Below, one piece after another: positions 42,512-51,459 of a stretch of 64,000 nucleotides of DNA. The notes under the pieces were generated by a model. The model was not told the origin of the DNA. It saw only the letters and a program-made list of their open reading frames with translations, and ran no database searches. Numbering within the stretch: the stretch's first letter is position 1; the number at the start of each line of letters is the position of its first letter. Both the position numbers and the translations under genes were made by a program. This DNA comes from an uncultured Oscillospiraceae bacterium (lineage in GTDB: Bacteria; Bacillota; Clostridia; Oscillospirales; Oscillospiraceae): positions 1 through 64,000 of the forward strand of contig CANQFV010000012.1 in assembly GCA_947599875.1 (NCBI GenBank). The letters run 5' to 3'.

Positions 42512-44602
42512 TTATAATCTCTTTTCCACCGTCAGGATATTCTGCCCGTCCCTGTACTCGTACCTCACGTCGTCCATCGTCTTCTTCACCATGAAGATGC
42601 CCAGACCGCCGATCTGCCGCTCCTCCGCGGACAAGGTCACGTCCGGGTCGTCCTTGGCCAGGGGGTCGTAGGGCTTGCCGTGGTCGATGAAGGTGATGCG
42701 CACCGCCAGCGGCTCCCGATCCACATCCACCCGCACCGTGGCCGGCCCGGTGGCCGGGTCATAGGCGTATCGGGCGATGTTGCTGAACAGCTCGTCGATG
42801 GCCACGTCGATCTGCATCTGGGCCTTTATGGGGCAGTCCAGCTCCTCCAGCCGCTCATCCACAAAGGCCGTCACAGCGGGGATATTCTCTAAGGAGGCCT
42901 CCACGGTCATTTCGTTGGGATCGGATGTGTTCATCATTTTCTTAAACTCCAGGCAAAGCATTGTGATGTCGTCAAACTGGGGCGCGTCCCCCACGAAGGC
43001 GTCGATGTCCGCCTTCACCGCCGGCAGAAGCGCCCCCGGCGCGGCGTCCGCGTTCCGGTTCAGCACCGCCTCTAGCCGCTCCATGCCGTACAGCTCGTTG
43101 TTGGCGTTGGTGGCCTCCGTCACGCCGTCCGTGTACTGGAAGATGGCATCGCCCGGCTCCAGCTGCAGGGAGCCCATTCGGTAGCGGGTCATCTCCATGC
43201 CCGCCAGAACGAACCCGGCCCGGATCTTCTCCGGCGTGTACTGCCCCCTCCGGCGGATGAAGGGCATCTCGTGGCCGGCGTTGACGAAGTTGAACTGCCC
43301 GGTCTCCAGATCCGGCACGCCCTCGAAGGCGGTGATGAACAGCTCCTCGCCGTTCCCCTCGCACAGGAGCTTATTGACCTCCATGAACACCTCCCCCAGG
43401 TCGCGGCCCGGGGTGGTGTGATCCTTGATAAGCGTCTTGCCGATGACCATGAACAGCGCCGCGGGCACGCCCTTGCCGGACACGTCCGCCACGACGATGG
43501 CCAGGTGCGTGTCGTCCACCATGAAGAAGTCGTAGAAGTCGCCGCCCACCTCCTTGGCGGGGTTCATGGAGGCGTAGATATCCACCTCCGGCCGGTCCGG
43601 GAAGGCCGGGAAGATGCAGGGCAGCATGGAACTCTGGATGTGAGTGGCGATGTCCAGCTCCGCGCCGATGCGCTCCTTCTCCGCCGTCACCGTGGTCAGA
43701 TCCCGGATGTAGAGGTTGATGTCCTCCTCCATCTGCTTCATGGCGTGGGACAGGTTCTCCACCTCGTCGCCGGTGCGGATGTCCAGCCGGGCCAGGGCGG
43801 AGACGCCGCCGCTGGCCGGGTCCTCCCGCTCCTTCATGTAGGAGCCTGCCGCCGCCGCCAGGGCGTTGATGGGCCTGACCACCGCCCGGTTCACCGCCAG
43901 CAGCAGCGCGCACACCATAGCCGCCGTCACAAGCACCAGCACCGCGCACAGCCGTGTGAGGTAGCTCTGCCGGTCGTGCATCACGCTGTCCATAGAGATG
44001 TCCACAAACACATGGGCGATGACCTGGCCGTTCTCATCCGGCACGGCCACACCCGCCGAGCAGAGCCAGCCGTACTCCTCCGTGTCGGTGATATAGGCGT
44101 CGAAGCCGTCCTCCGGGTGGGTCATGGCCTCGTAGTTGTCCGGGTAGATGATATCCCATGTGCCCGCCGGGCAGCCGGTCTCGGTGTTGTCGGCGTCCAG
44201 GATATACACGCCCGTCATGCTCTCCGGATCCATGTAGGAGATATACAGGCTCACCACGCCGTTGGCCAGCTTGATCTTCTCCAGCATCCGGAAAAGCTCC
44301 CAGTACCCGTCGTCCTTCAGCCCGTCGTATTTGGCCAGATAGTCCTCCAGCTCCCGGTCGGACTCAAACTCCGGCGCCGGGTCGGCAAGGTAAACCGCCT
44401 TCACGGCATCGGTGTATTTTCTCACCGCGGACTTGTCCATCACATCCGCCGCCGTCTGGGCGATGTTCTTCGCCATCATCCGGTAGTGGTTGTCCATCGC
44501 CCCCGCGTAGACCCGGTAGCTGATCAGCCCCGCGGCCAGCGTCAGGGCCAGTGCCATGATCAGGATGCCGCAGACCGCCTTCGTCCTCAGATGGATCTTC
44601 AT
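42512..44602 (-). CDS. SpoIIE/RsbU-type phosphatase with sensor and C-terminal HATPase
   Basis: A 696-residue membrane protein. TM1 (about 12-32), an extracytoplasmic sensor region (35-210), TM2 (about 218-240), a HAMP-like linker, a PP2C/SpoIIE phosphatase at about 330-545 (GGDFYDFF, VADVSGKGVPAALFM, QFDDITMLCL), and an RsbW/SpoIIAB-like HATPase at 560-690 (DVAIDELFSNIARYAY). Having phosphatase and anti-sigma-type kinase folds in one chain implies a compact partner-switching device acting on the STAS protein of the same operon. GGAGGAG precedes the ATG. Confidence 0.9.
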   Translation of the reverse strand: MKIHLRTKAVCGILIMALALTLAAGLISYRVYAGAMDNHYRMMAKNIAQTAADVMDKSAVRKYTDAVKAVYLADPAPEFESDRELEDYLAKYDGLKDDGYWELFRMLEKIKLANGVVSLYISYMDPESMTGVYILDADNTETGCPAGTWDIIYPDNYEAMTHPEDGFDAYITDTEEYGWLCSAGVAVPDENGQVIAHVFVDISMDSVMHDRQSYLTRLCAVLVLVTAAMVCALLLAVNRAVVRPINALAAAAGSYMKEREDPASGGVSALARLDIRTGDEVENLSHAMKQMEEDINLYIRDLTTVTAEKERIGAELDIATHIQSSMLPCIFPAFPDRPEVDIYASMNPAKEVGGDFYDFFMVDDTHLAIVVADVSGKGVPAALFMVIGKTLIKDHTTPGRDLGEVFMEVNKLLCEGNGEELFITAFEGVPDLETGQFNFVNAGHEMPFIRRRGQYTPEKIRAGFVLAGMEMTRYRMGSLQLEPGDAIFQYTDGVTEATNANNELYGMERLEAVLNRNADAAPGALLPAVKADIDAFVGDAPQFDDITMLCLEFKKMMNTSDPNEMTVEASLENIPAVTAFVDERLEELDCPIKAQMQIDVAIDELFSNIARYAYDPATGPATVRVDVDREPLAVRITFIDHGKPYDPLAKDDPDVTLSAEERQIGGLGIFMVKKTMDDVRYEYRDGQNILTVEKRL

Positions 44603-44615
44603 CCCGCAACTCCTC

Positions 44616-45383
44616 CTATATCTTGATAATCAGGCTGTTGAAGCCCTGGTAGCGGCGGTAGAAGAAGTCCTTTGCCTTCTCCCGGAGGACAAGCACGCCC
44701 ATAGCGTCCATATCCACGCCCTCCCCGCTGCCCATCCTCTGCGTCTTCATGGAGAAGGGGTCGAAGGAAACGGCGTTGTCCCGCATCAGAAGGGAGAAAT
44801 CCCCGTTCTCCTCGGCGATCAGCGTGATCTGCAAAAATCCGTCCGGCTGGTTCTGGAAGCCCTTCAGCTGGATCACCGTGCAAAGCTCCTCCGCCGCCAT
44901 CGTGACGAAATACGTCTGCCGGGGCGTGGCCTCCCGCGCCTCGCAAAACGCCTCGATATCCGCCACCAGGCAGGCGGCCTCCTCGTTTCTGCTGTGGATC
45001 GTCCTGCGGAAGATGCGCTCCGGGGCCAGGGTGTCCAAACCCTTCAGGGGCCGCCTTGAGAGGAACACGGCGATGGCGCCGATCTCCGTGGCGGGATACA
45101 GCCACCAGAACGCCCGCGCCCCCAGGAGGGAGAACAGCACCGTCATGGGCAGGAGGAACACGGCGCCCCGCAGGGTAGCCAGCAAAAACGCCTTTTTCTC
45201 CTGTCCGCAGGCCTGACAGCAGCTCTCCAAGACGGTACTCATACCGGCGAACACGCCGCCCAGGCAGTAGACCCGCAGCGCGTACCGCCCCAGCTGCAGC
45301 GCCTGGGCGTCCTCCACGCCGAAGGCCCGGCACACAAGTCCCGGGCAGACCGCTATGAACAGCACCGCCGCCACGCCCGCCAC
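44616..45383 (-). CDS. C-terminal part of a MATE transporter fused to an HATPase domain (frameshifted)
   Basis: 255 residues: the C-terminal half of a MATE-type transporter (five to six helices) followed by an RsbW-like ATP-binding domain (MAAEELCTVIQL, then GVDMDAMGVLVL). Continuous homology with the upstream frame resumes around 45405 as LALSWGTVAGVAAVL, so this is not an independent gene. Either a -1 frameshift mutation, a sequencing error, or programmed frameshifting separates the parts. Confidence 0.75.
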   Translation of the reverse strand: MAGVAAVLFIAVCPGLVCRAFGVEDAQALQLGRYALRVYCLGGVFAGMSTVLESCCQACGQEKKAFLLATLRGAVFLLPMTVLFSLLGARAFWWLYPATEIGAIAVFLSRRPLKGLDTLAPERIFRRTIHSRNEEAACLVADIEAFCEAREATPRQTYFVTMAAEELCTVIQLKGFQNQPDGFLQITLIAEENGDFSLLMRDNAVSFDPFSMKTQRMGSGEGVDMDAMGVLVLREKAKDFFYRRYQGFNSLIIKI

Positions 45384-45394
45384 GGTCCCCCAGC

Positions 45395-46297
45395 TCAGGG
45401 CCAGCCGTCCTCATTGTATTCCCCCACATAGGTACTCAAAAGGGGCTGCGCCGCCTGGCCGGAGGCGCCGTAGAGATACATCACCAAAAAGGACGCGTTC
45501 TGCACCACGTCGAACACGGCCACGCCCACGCTCCCACTGGCCCGCAGGAGCATGTGGTTGGCCACCAGCAGGAAGATCATATTGAATATGTACTGGGTGG
45601 AGGTGGAGAGACCGTTGCGCAGGCATGTGGCCGCGCCGCGCACCACGGGCCGCGCCGGGGTCAGCTTCAGCGACCCGGACTTGCCGAACAGGCCCGTGAC
45701 GTAGACGGTCAGGGTCACGCTCTGGCCGATCACCGTGGACCACGCCGCCCCGGCCGCGCCCATGTCCATCCACAGCACCAGCACCACGTTCAGCACAAGG
45801 TCTATGATATTGCCGGCCGTAAAGCCCGCGGAGGCCAGCTTGGCCTTGTCGTCGCTGCGCAGATAGTAGCCCATCACATAGCTGGCGAAAAACACCGGCG
45901 TGCCCCACAGGATGATGCGCACATAGCTCCGGCAGACGCCAAACAGCTGCCCGTCGCCGGGCGTCGTCCCCAGCGCCGCCAACAGCAGGCCCGCCAGGAC
46001 TGTCACAAGCATCACGCCCTGAAAGCCCGCCCGGGCCTCATCGCGCTCGCCCCGGGCAAGCTGTGTCGCGTAGCGGATGGAGCCTCCGGCACCCATGCCG
46101 TGCATCAGGGTGTTGTAGACCATAAAGACCGGCAGGGCCAGGCTCACGGCCGCAAGGCCCGTCACGCCCATGCGCTGGCCGATCACAAGGGCGTCCGCCA
46201 TATCGGCAAAGGCCAGGCCGAAGGCGGATACCAGCGCGGGGATATACTGCCGGCGGAACATCCGCCCGGTGAAATAGTCCTTTTGTGTCGGGTTCAT
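45395..46297 (-). CDS. N-terminal part of a MATE-family transporter (frameshifted)
   Basis: A 300-residue N-terminal portion with about seven transmembrane helices (MFRRQYIPALVSAFGLAFAD opening typical of MATE proteins, GAGGSIRYATQLARGERDEA between helices). It stops at STYVGEYNEDGWP, where full-length members continue. The ATG directly abuts the stop of the DUF2156 gene (TGAATG). MATE proteins export drugs or metabolites by cation antiport. Confidence 0.8.
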   Translation of the reverse strand: MNPTQKDYFTGRMFRRQYIPALVSAFGLAFADMADALVIGQRMGVTGLAAVSLALPVFMVYNTLMHGMGAGGSIRYATQLARGERDEARAGFQGVMLVTVLAGLLLAALGTTPGDGQLFGVCRSYVRIILWGTPVFFASYVMGYYLRSDDKAKLASAGFTAGNIIDLVLNVVLVLWMDMGAAGAAWSTVIGQSVTLTVYVTGLFGKSGSLKLTPARPVVRGAATCLRNGLSTSTQYIFNMIFLLVANHMLLRASGSVGVAVFDVVQNASFLVMYLYGASGQAAQPLLSTYVGEYNEDGWP

Positions 46298-47158
46298 TCA
46301 GCTTCTCCCCTCATACATTTTCAGCATCTCGATGGGCCGCATGATCGACTTCATCAGCCTCAGCCCCTCCGACCCCAGATCCTCCTCGGCGTTGATAAGC
46401 GTGAAGCACCGATCCAGTGAACCGATCAGGGCCTGCCGGGTGTAGACCGGCAGACCGCGCAGGCGGTTCTTGGCCTTGCAGAAGCTGATGTCGAACACGT
46501 CCTCCCCGATGGGGTACCCCGCCGCCGCGGCCAGGGGCACGCCGTCCACAAAGGCCAGCACGCCGGTGGCGTCCAGCGCCTGCCAGTTGTCCACCAGCAG
46601 GCGCACAGCGCCGCCGTCCGTCAGGGCCGGCCCGTGGCCGCCCTCCCGGTTCCAGGCGGTGTATATGTCCCAGAGCAGGGGAAAGTCCCCCGGCCCGATG
46701 CTCTTCCAGGTCAGGGTGCGCCCGCGATGGGCCGCGTGCAGATCGTTGCGCAGGCGGACGAACCGGCCGCCCGCCAGGCTCTCCTGCCCCTCCCGGTCGT
46801 ATAGATACTCGTGATCCTCCGGCCGCTCCAGAACGGAGAACCGCCCCGGAAAGCGCCGGTTCAGGAGCGCGGCGTCCTCCTGCCGCATGTAGCACAGCGT
46901 AAGGGGCCCCGTCCCCAGCAGCTCCTCCAGGAGCCGGGACACCGCCTCCTCCCGGCCGCAGGGGAAAAACCAGGCGTTATCCCCCCGCCACCGGCACCGC
47001 ACGGCGAACGCATCCTCCCGGAGGAGGATGGATAGCCCCATGTCCTTCTGCCACAGAAAGAGGGAGGCGAAGGCGTGGGAGGATGCCCTGTGGCCCGCGG
47101 CGCGGCGGATACCGTCAACGTGGGCCTTCATGTCCAATGTGATTGGGTATGTCTCCAT
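46298..47158 (-). CDS. DUF2156 (LPG synthase C-terminal-like) protein
   Basis: A 286-residue protein of the DUF2156 family, a GNAT-like double fold related to the C-terminal domain of phosphatidylglycerol lysyltransferases (YLYDREGQESLAGGRFVRLR, then the ISFCKAKNRLRGLPVYTRQA region). It probably transfers an aminoacyl or acyl group; the substrate is unknown. ATG 47158 is two bases after the formyltransferase stop. Confidence 0.78.
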   Translation of the reverse strand: METYPITLDMKAHVDGIRRAAGHRASSHAFASLFLWQKDMGLSILLREDAFAVRCRWRGDNAWFFPCGREEAVSRLLEELLGTGPLTLCYMRQEDAALLNRRFPGRFSVLERPEDHEYLYDREGQESLAGGRFVRLRNDLHAAHRGRTLTWKSIGPGDFPLLWDIYTAWNREGGHGPALTDGGAVRLLVDNWQALDATGVLAFVDGVPLAAAAGYPIGEDVFDISFCKAKNRLRGLPVYTRQALIGSLDRCFTLINAEEDLGSEGLRLMKSIMRPIEMLKMYEGRS

Positions 47159-47160
47159 TG

Positions 47161-47943
47161 TCACAGCTGTCTGATTCTCTCTCCCCGAATGGTCCCGCCC
47201 CTCACGGGCAGGCCGTCTTCCCCCGCCGGGCGCAGCACGCCCCCGGTGACGCCCCAGGTCTGGCCGCCGGCCCGGTAGACGCACTCGTAGCCGAAAAAGG
47301 CCCGGAGGATGCGATCCGCCTCCCTCGCCGGCGTGTCCGGCCCCATAGGCCAGTCCGTCTCCGAGGGGCAGGGCCAGTACTCCCCCGGCCCCTGGGGCCG
47401 GGCATTGGCCCACAGCCCGTCAAAATCCCGCACCAGGGCGGCCATCATCCCCGGCAGACGCCGCCGGAGCTTCTCCGTCAGCGTCTCCAAATCGTCCTCC
47501 GGCGACACAGGCACCCGCTCCTGGAGCAGGATATCCCCCTCGTCAAAGCCCTGCGTGACCTTGTGCGCCGTTATCCCCGTCTCCGTCAGTCCCCGGAGCA
47601 GTACCACGGGCATGGGCCAGGCGCCGCGGCCCTGGGGCAGCAGCGACGGGTGTATATTGACGATGGGGAACTGCCCGTCCACCGGCAGGCGGTAGTAGTA
47701 GCCCGCGCAGACGGCGCCGTGGCAGCCGTTTTCCCGGAGCCGGGCGATGTCCCGCCGGGTCACTCTCCCCACGGTCAGGGGGATGTAATGCTCCCGGGCG
47801 CAGCCGCACACGCGCAGGTTGAACTCCGTGTCGTTGTCCGTCTGGCAGGTGAAGATCTCCCCGATCTCGCACCCGGCCTGCGCCAGCGCCGGCAGCGCGG
47901 GATACAGGGCGTCATAGCCTATGTACGCCAGCTTCATCCTCAC
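47161..47943 (-). CDS. Formyltransferase-like protein
   Basis: A 260-residue protein of the methionyl-tRNA/GART formyltransferase fold. The signature HPSLLPQGRGAWP and GITAHKVTQGFDEGDILLQE are present, including the catalytic Asn-His-Asp type residues (VNIHPS, DEGDI). It is shorter than Fmt and probably modifies a small metabolite or amino sugar. Its start overlaps the STAS gene stop by 4 bases. Confidence 0.82.
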   Translation of the reverse strand: MRMKLAYIGYDALYPALPALAQAGCEIGEIFTCQTDNDTEFNLRVCGCAREHYIPLTVGRVTRRDIARLRENGCHGAVCAGYYYRLPVDGQFPIVNIHPSLLPQGRGAWPMPVVLLRGLTETGITAHKVTQGFDEGDILLQERVPVSPEDDLETLTEKLRRRLPGMMAALVRDFDGLWANARPQGPGEYWPCPSETDWPMGPDTPAREADRILRAFFGYECVYRAGGQTWGVTGGVLRPAGEDGLPVRGGTIRGERIRQL

Positions 47944-48236
47944 TCGATGGTCAGGATATCCACAAAGCCCGTGACCTCGAAGATCTCATGGATCGTCTCG
48001 TTCACGTTTCTGATCACCATAGACCCCTGCCGGTTCATGACCTTCTGGGCGCTGAGGAGTACGCGCAGTCCCGCGGAGGACAGATACTCCAGCCCGGAGA
48101 AGTCCAGCACCAGCTCCGTGACGCCGTTCACACTCTGCTTCAGCTCCGCCTCCAGCTGGGGCGCGGTGGTGGTGTCCAGCCGCCCCTCCAGAGCCAGGTC
48201 AAGATGGGAACCGTTCTGATTTTTCGTGATTGTCAT
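47940..48236 (-). CDS. STAS-domain anti-sigma factor antagonist
   Basis: A 98-residue SpoIIAA/RsbV-like STAS protein with the phospho-acceptor motif YLSSAGLRVLL (Ser around 57-58). It is the first gene of the operon that also encodes a PP2C phosphatase and two HATPase domains, the usual kinase/phosphatase pair acting on such proteins. No cognate sigma factor is in the window, so the output could be non-transcriptional. Confidence 0.9.
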   Translation of the reverse strand: MTITKNQNGSHLDLALEGRLDTTTAPQLEAELKQSVNGVTELVLDFSGLEYLSSAGLRVLLSAQKVMNRQGSMVIRNVNETIHEIFEVTGFVDILTIE

Positions 48237-48296
48237 TGTTTTCTTCCTCCTTGTTTCTTATAACAGCTCATGCTACGACTCATTATGATTCGGCTT

Positions 48297-48366
48297 ATTA
48301 TAACACGCCAATCCCGGGAATTGGGGAGAATGTCGGATTTGGTCGTTTTGATTTCCAAATTGGTCA
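48297..48366 (-). promoter_or_regulatory. Partner-switch operon promoter with paired direct repeats
   Basis: The -10 is TATAAT (48297-48302). ATTTGGTCG (48337-48345) and AATTGGTCA (48358-48366) repeat at 21 bp, and the intervening TTTGAT is also conserved with 42102-42131. The distance from repeat to -10 is identical at both promoters (32 bases from the shared GG). Confidence 0.72.
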
Positions 48367-48369
48367 TGG

Positions 48370-48397
48370 GCAAAAAGAAAAGCCGCCCGGAGGCGGC
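48370..48397 (-). terminator. Terminator upstream of the operon promoter
   Basis: GCCGCC/GGCGGC stem with a 4-base loop, followed on the minus strand by TTTTCTTTTT. It insulates the operon from leftward transcription of the kinase gene. Confidence 0.7.
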
Positions 48398-48502
48398 GTC
48401 AAGCGTCTGAGAAGGCCGGTGTAACAGAAAATTTTCCCTTAATCCCGTCCTTTGAGAAAGTGGGACAGCGGGGACGGAGAAAGGTACATCTACGGAAGCC
48501 GG

Positions 48503-48576
48503 TGTGACACGGGGACGGTTCTTTTGTACCACCGCAGCTTCAGCGGAGGTGTGACAAAAGAACCGTCCCTCTGTAA
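48503..48576. repeat. REP-like inverted pair
   Basis: GTGACACGGGGACGGTTCTT and, inverted, TGACAAAAGAACCGTCCCTC flank a small hairpin. The words are shared with the three REP-like copies at 38-41 kb. Confidence 0.7.
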
Positions 48577-48634
48577 CGCCGGGTCAAGGCCTCCGTATAA
48601 CGGAAACTGCCCAGCCCCGTATCCCCTCATTCCA

Positions 48635-48774
48635 AATATTTTTTCCAAGGACATGTGCCTTGGAAAAAATCCCTCTTGCCGCGCAAGTGTGCGGCCCTCT
48701 GGGCCGTGCGCGCAGCGCGGCAGCAGGAAAGGGCCGCTCGAATTCCGCAGAATTCGAGCGGCCCTTTCCGCACG
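48635..48774 (+). repeat. 140-bp structured repeat, copy B
   Basis: Nearly identical to copy A through the first 95 bases; the last hairpin has different arms (20-bp perfect stem beginning GGAAAGGGCCGC) but the same CGCA loop and TTCCGCACG end. Confidence 0.87.
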
Positions 48775-48781
48775 TCCCTCT

Positions 48782-48814
48782 TGTCGGGGAAAGCCCGCAG
48801 GGCTTTTTCCGACA
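48782..48814. terminator. Hairpin past the histidine kinase gene
   Basis: TGTCGG and GAAAGCCC pair with GGGCTTT and CCGACA. It lies 7 bp beyond the kinase stop and next to repeat copy B, matching the arrangement at copy C. Confidence 0.55.
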
Positions 48815-48820
48815 GTAAAT

Positions 48821-50101
48821 TTACGGGTTCAAAATCACGCGGGCGTTGCAGATCCCGTTCTCCATCTTGTAGTTGATCTCCCCGTGGTACTTGACGGAGG
48901 AGGAGATGATGCTGTCGATCCCGACTCCCCGCGCCGCCGGAAGTCCGTCCTCCAGCTTCAGATCCGGGCCGCAGGGGTTGCTGACGGCGATCACCGTCTT
49001 ATTCCCCACATTCCGGATGCGGGCGCGGATGGGGCCGGAGCTTTTCTGGGCCACGCAGGCGTTCAGGGCGTTTTCCAGGAGATTTGCCAGAATCGCCACA
49101 AAATCCACGTCGGCCACACCCGACTGGGCCGGGGTGTCCGCCTGGGCGATAAACTCCACGCCGTTGTCCTTCGCCTTCCCCGCGTAGGAGTTCAGCACGC
49201 CGTTGACCGTGGCGTTGGGGCACCAGGTGGGAAAGCTCTCCAGCGTCTCCCGGCTCTGTCCCAGATACGCCAGGATCCCCTGGGTGTCGCCCGCCTTGGC
49301 CATTGACGCGATCCTCTCGTCGTGGTGCCGCAGGTCGTGGCGGATCCGCCGGTTCTCCTGCTCGGACTTCCGCGCATTGTCCACATAGGACATGAGATAC
49401 TCCGCGTTTTGCCTTACCAGCTCGTCCCTGGCCTCCTTCCGCATCTGATGGATGTTGCTGATGATTAGGATGCTGGCCACGGCAAAGGAGCTGACAAGCA
49501 GCAGGAAAAGAATCAGGGTGTCCGGATCGATCCCGTTGTCCGCGCTGATTCTTGACAGGAGCAGCACAAAGGTGAGAAGATAGATGAGGGAGGCGGCGCT
49601 CAGCGATATCCAGTTCCTTGTGCGAAATCCGCTGATCTCCCGGATGACCGGCCTGCCGAATTTATAATATGTCAGCAGAAGGGCAGAGCAAATGGCGCCG
49701 TAGATCACGCCCCGCAGAAAATACGCAAGCGTGTCCGAGGCGCTGGGCACGATCAGGTAGCAGACATAAAAGGCGACGGACAGGGCGATGCAGAACACAC
49801 AGCCATAGGTGATCCACAGATAGCACTTCTTCCAGAATCCGTCAGCCGACACATAGATAAAAACGGCCAGGAAGTAGAGATACGACAGCAGCAGCGAGAC
49901 AGGCATCCTCCACGGCTTGGACAGGGTGAGAAAGCACAGGCTCACCTCCAGGAAGAGGAACACCCCCGCGGACGCCCACAGCAGCGCCGTCTTTTTCACC
50001 GAATATTTTCTCACCTGCAGCAGAAGTCCCGCCGCCACATGTGTGGCGAAAAACAGCAGGCTGACAAGAAAGGCGATCAGGACGATTTGAACCGCCGGCA
50101 T
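48821..50101 (-). CDS. AgrC-type sensor histidine kinase (GHKL)
   Basis: A 426-residue sensor with six to seven N-terminal transmembrane helices (1-215), a coiled linker, an H-box RRIRHDLRHHDERI (near 257) and a GHKL ATPase with N-box LLENALNAC and GVGIDSI. The layout matches peptide-sensing AgrC/ComD-like kinases, although no peptide precursor gene is seen. Its start overlaps the regulator stop by one base (TGATG). Confidence 0.88.
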   Translation of the reverse strand: MPAVQIVLIAFLVSLLFFATHVAAGLLLQVRKYSVKKTALLWASAGVFLFLEVSLCFLTLSKPWRMPVSLLLSYLYFLAVFIYVSADGFWKKCYLWITYGCVFCIALSVAFYVCYLIVPSASDTLAYFLRGVIYGAICSALLLTYYKFGRPVIREISGFRTRNWISLSAASLIYLLTFVLLLSRISADNGIDPDTLILFLLLVSSFAVASILIISNIHQMRKEARDELVRQNAEYLMSYVDNARKSEQENRRIRHDLRHHDERIASMAKAGDTQGILAYLGQSRETLESFPTWCPNATVNGVLNSYAGKAKDNGVEFIAQADTPAQSGVADVDFVAILANLLENALNACVAQKSSGPIRARIRNVGNKTVIAVSNPCGPDLKLEDGLPAARGVGIDSIISSSVKYHGEINYKMENGICNARVILNP

Positions 50102-50832
50102 CAGTTTGCGGCCTCCTTCGCGTAAAAATCAAAATATGCCTGCTTCACCTCGGCGCGGCACCGCCTGGGGACGGGGATGTGTGTCCCGTCGTCCACAAGC
50201 AGGTCGGCGCCGGAGAAGCTGCAGACACGACTCAGGTTGACGATATACGAGCTGCCGCAGGGCATCATGCCCTTCTGGCTCATAATGCTGTCCCGGGACT
50301 GCGGCGGCAGTGCCCACACGGGGATGGAGATCTTTTCCCCGGAGGTGAGGGCGAATTCCCGCCGCTTGTCCCTGGTCTCGATGTACAAGATGTCCTCCAG
50401 GGCGATGCGATGTACTCTACCCTCGCTGCGCAGAAGGATCCACGTCCTATGCTCATGCAGGGCGATGACCCGCTCCAGGGCGTCGTCAAACTGCTCCTGC
50501 GTGTAGGGCTTGCAGATGTAGTCCGCGGCGTGTATGGAAAAGGCGTCCACCGCGTAATCCGGGCTGGTGGTCAGAAAGACGATGTCCGTGTTTCTGCTGA
50601 CCCGGAGGATGTCCCGCGCCAGCTCCGTTCCCAGCATCCCGGGCATACAGATGTCCAAAAGCGCGATATCGGGGCCGCCGGACTCATCAAAGGCCTCCAG
50701 CATCTCAAGCGCGGAGGAATAGACCTTAAACTCGATACCACACTCGCTATGTGACGCCGCGAAGGCCCGGAGATTTTCCGCGATCTTTTCCCTCTCCTCG
50801 ACCTCATCATCACAAACCGTTATTTTAAGCAT
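50101..50832 (-). CDS. LytTR-family response regulator
   Basis: A 243-residue AgrA-like regulator: receiver domain 1-120 (CDDE acidic pocket, phospho-acceptor Asp in IALLDICMPG, Lys in YICKPY) and a LytTR DNA-binding domain 135-240 (LEDILYIETRDKRREF, GSSYIVNLSRVC). ATG 50832 follows AAAGGA; a longer frame is unlikely. LytTR proteins bind direct repeats spaced 21-22 bp, and such repeats occur at 42102-42131 and 48337-48366. Confidence 0.9.
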   Translation of the reverse strand: MLKITVCDDEVEEREKIAENLRAFAASHSECGIEFKVYSSALEMLEAFDESGGPDIALLDICMPGMLGTELARDILRVSRNTDIVFLTTSPDYAVDAFSIHAADYICKPYTQEQFDDALERVIALHEHRTWILLRSEGRVHRIALEDILYIETRDKRREFALTSGEKISIPVWALPPQSRDSIMSQKGMMPCGSSYIVNLSRVCSFSGADLLVDDGTHIPVPRRCRAEVKQAYFDFYAKEAAN

Positions 50833-50975
50833 CGTTCCGTTTCCTTTCTCTGGGGCGCCGGAAATGCAGCCGTCTCTTTTGCGCATTACCACAAGATACA
50901 TTATATACCAACCGTTTCGCCTTTGCAATAGGCCTTTTTGCAAAGCTCCCCGGGATGGCGCCCCGGGGACGCGCC
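50833..50975. other. Upstream region of the two-component genes
   Basis: The minus strand contains GGTATATAATG near 50902-50912 as a likely -10 for the regulator-kinase pair. No LytTR-like repeat pair of the kind seen at the other promoters is visible here. Confidence 0.45.
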
Positions 50976-51015
50976 AAAAAACGCCCCCGGGTTCGAGCGT
51001 CTCGAAACCGGGGGC
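50976..51015 (-). terminator. Terminator of the rplM-rpsI operon
   Basis: GCCCCCGG plus TTCGAG pairs with CTCGAA plus CCGGGGGC, followed by TTTTTT on the minus strand. Confidence 0.88.
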
Positions 51016-51041
51016 GAGCAGTATCCAAAAAGGGTGAAAAC

Positions 51042-51446
51042 TCAGCGCTTGGAGAACTGGGGCGCGCGACGTGCGGCTTTGAGGCCGTACTTCTTGCGCT
51101 CCTTCATCCTGGGGTCGCGGGTCAGGAAGCCGGCGGCCTTCAGGGGGGCGCGGTAGCTCTCGTCCACCTCCAGCAGGGCGCGGGCGATCCCGTGACGGAC
51201 AGCGCCGGCCTGGCCGGAGACGCCGCCACCGGTGACGGTGGCCTCGATGTCCACCTTGCCGGCAACGCCCACGGTGTTCAGGGGCTGACGGACGATATAC
51301 TTCAGGGTGTCAAGGCCGAAATAATCGTCGATATCGCGGCCGTTGATGGTGATCTTGCCGGTTCCGCCGGGGAACAGGTGGATACGGGCGACAGAGGATT
51401 TCCTGCGGCCGGTGCCGTAGAGATAGGGCTTTTTAGATGTGTACAT
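51042..51446 (-). CDS. rpsI: 30S ribosomal protein S9
   Basis: 134 residues with the conserved [12 protein letters not shown] start region and the basic C-terminus [18 protein letters not shown] that contacts the P-site tRNA. Second gene of the rplM-rpsI operon; 13-bp gap. Confidence 0.98.
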   Translation of the reverse strand: MYTSKKPYLYGTGRRKSSVARIHLFPGGTGKITINGRDIDDYFGLDTLKYIVRQPLNTVGVAGKVDIEATVTGGGVSGQAGAVRHGIARALLEVDESYRAPLKAAGFLTRDPRMKERKKYGLKAARRAPQFSKR

Positions 51447-51459
51447 TTACTGTTCCTCC

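Noticed and set aside
43271-44626. Long rightward open frame (about 450 codons)
   Set aside because: Antisense shadow of the SpoIIE-type phosphatase gene, biased in His/Arg/Val/Gly without domains.
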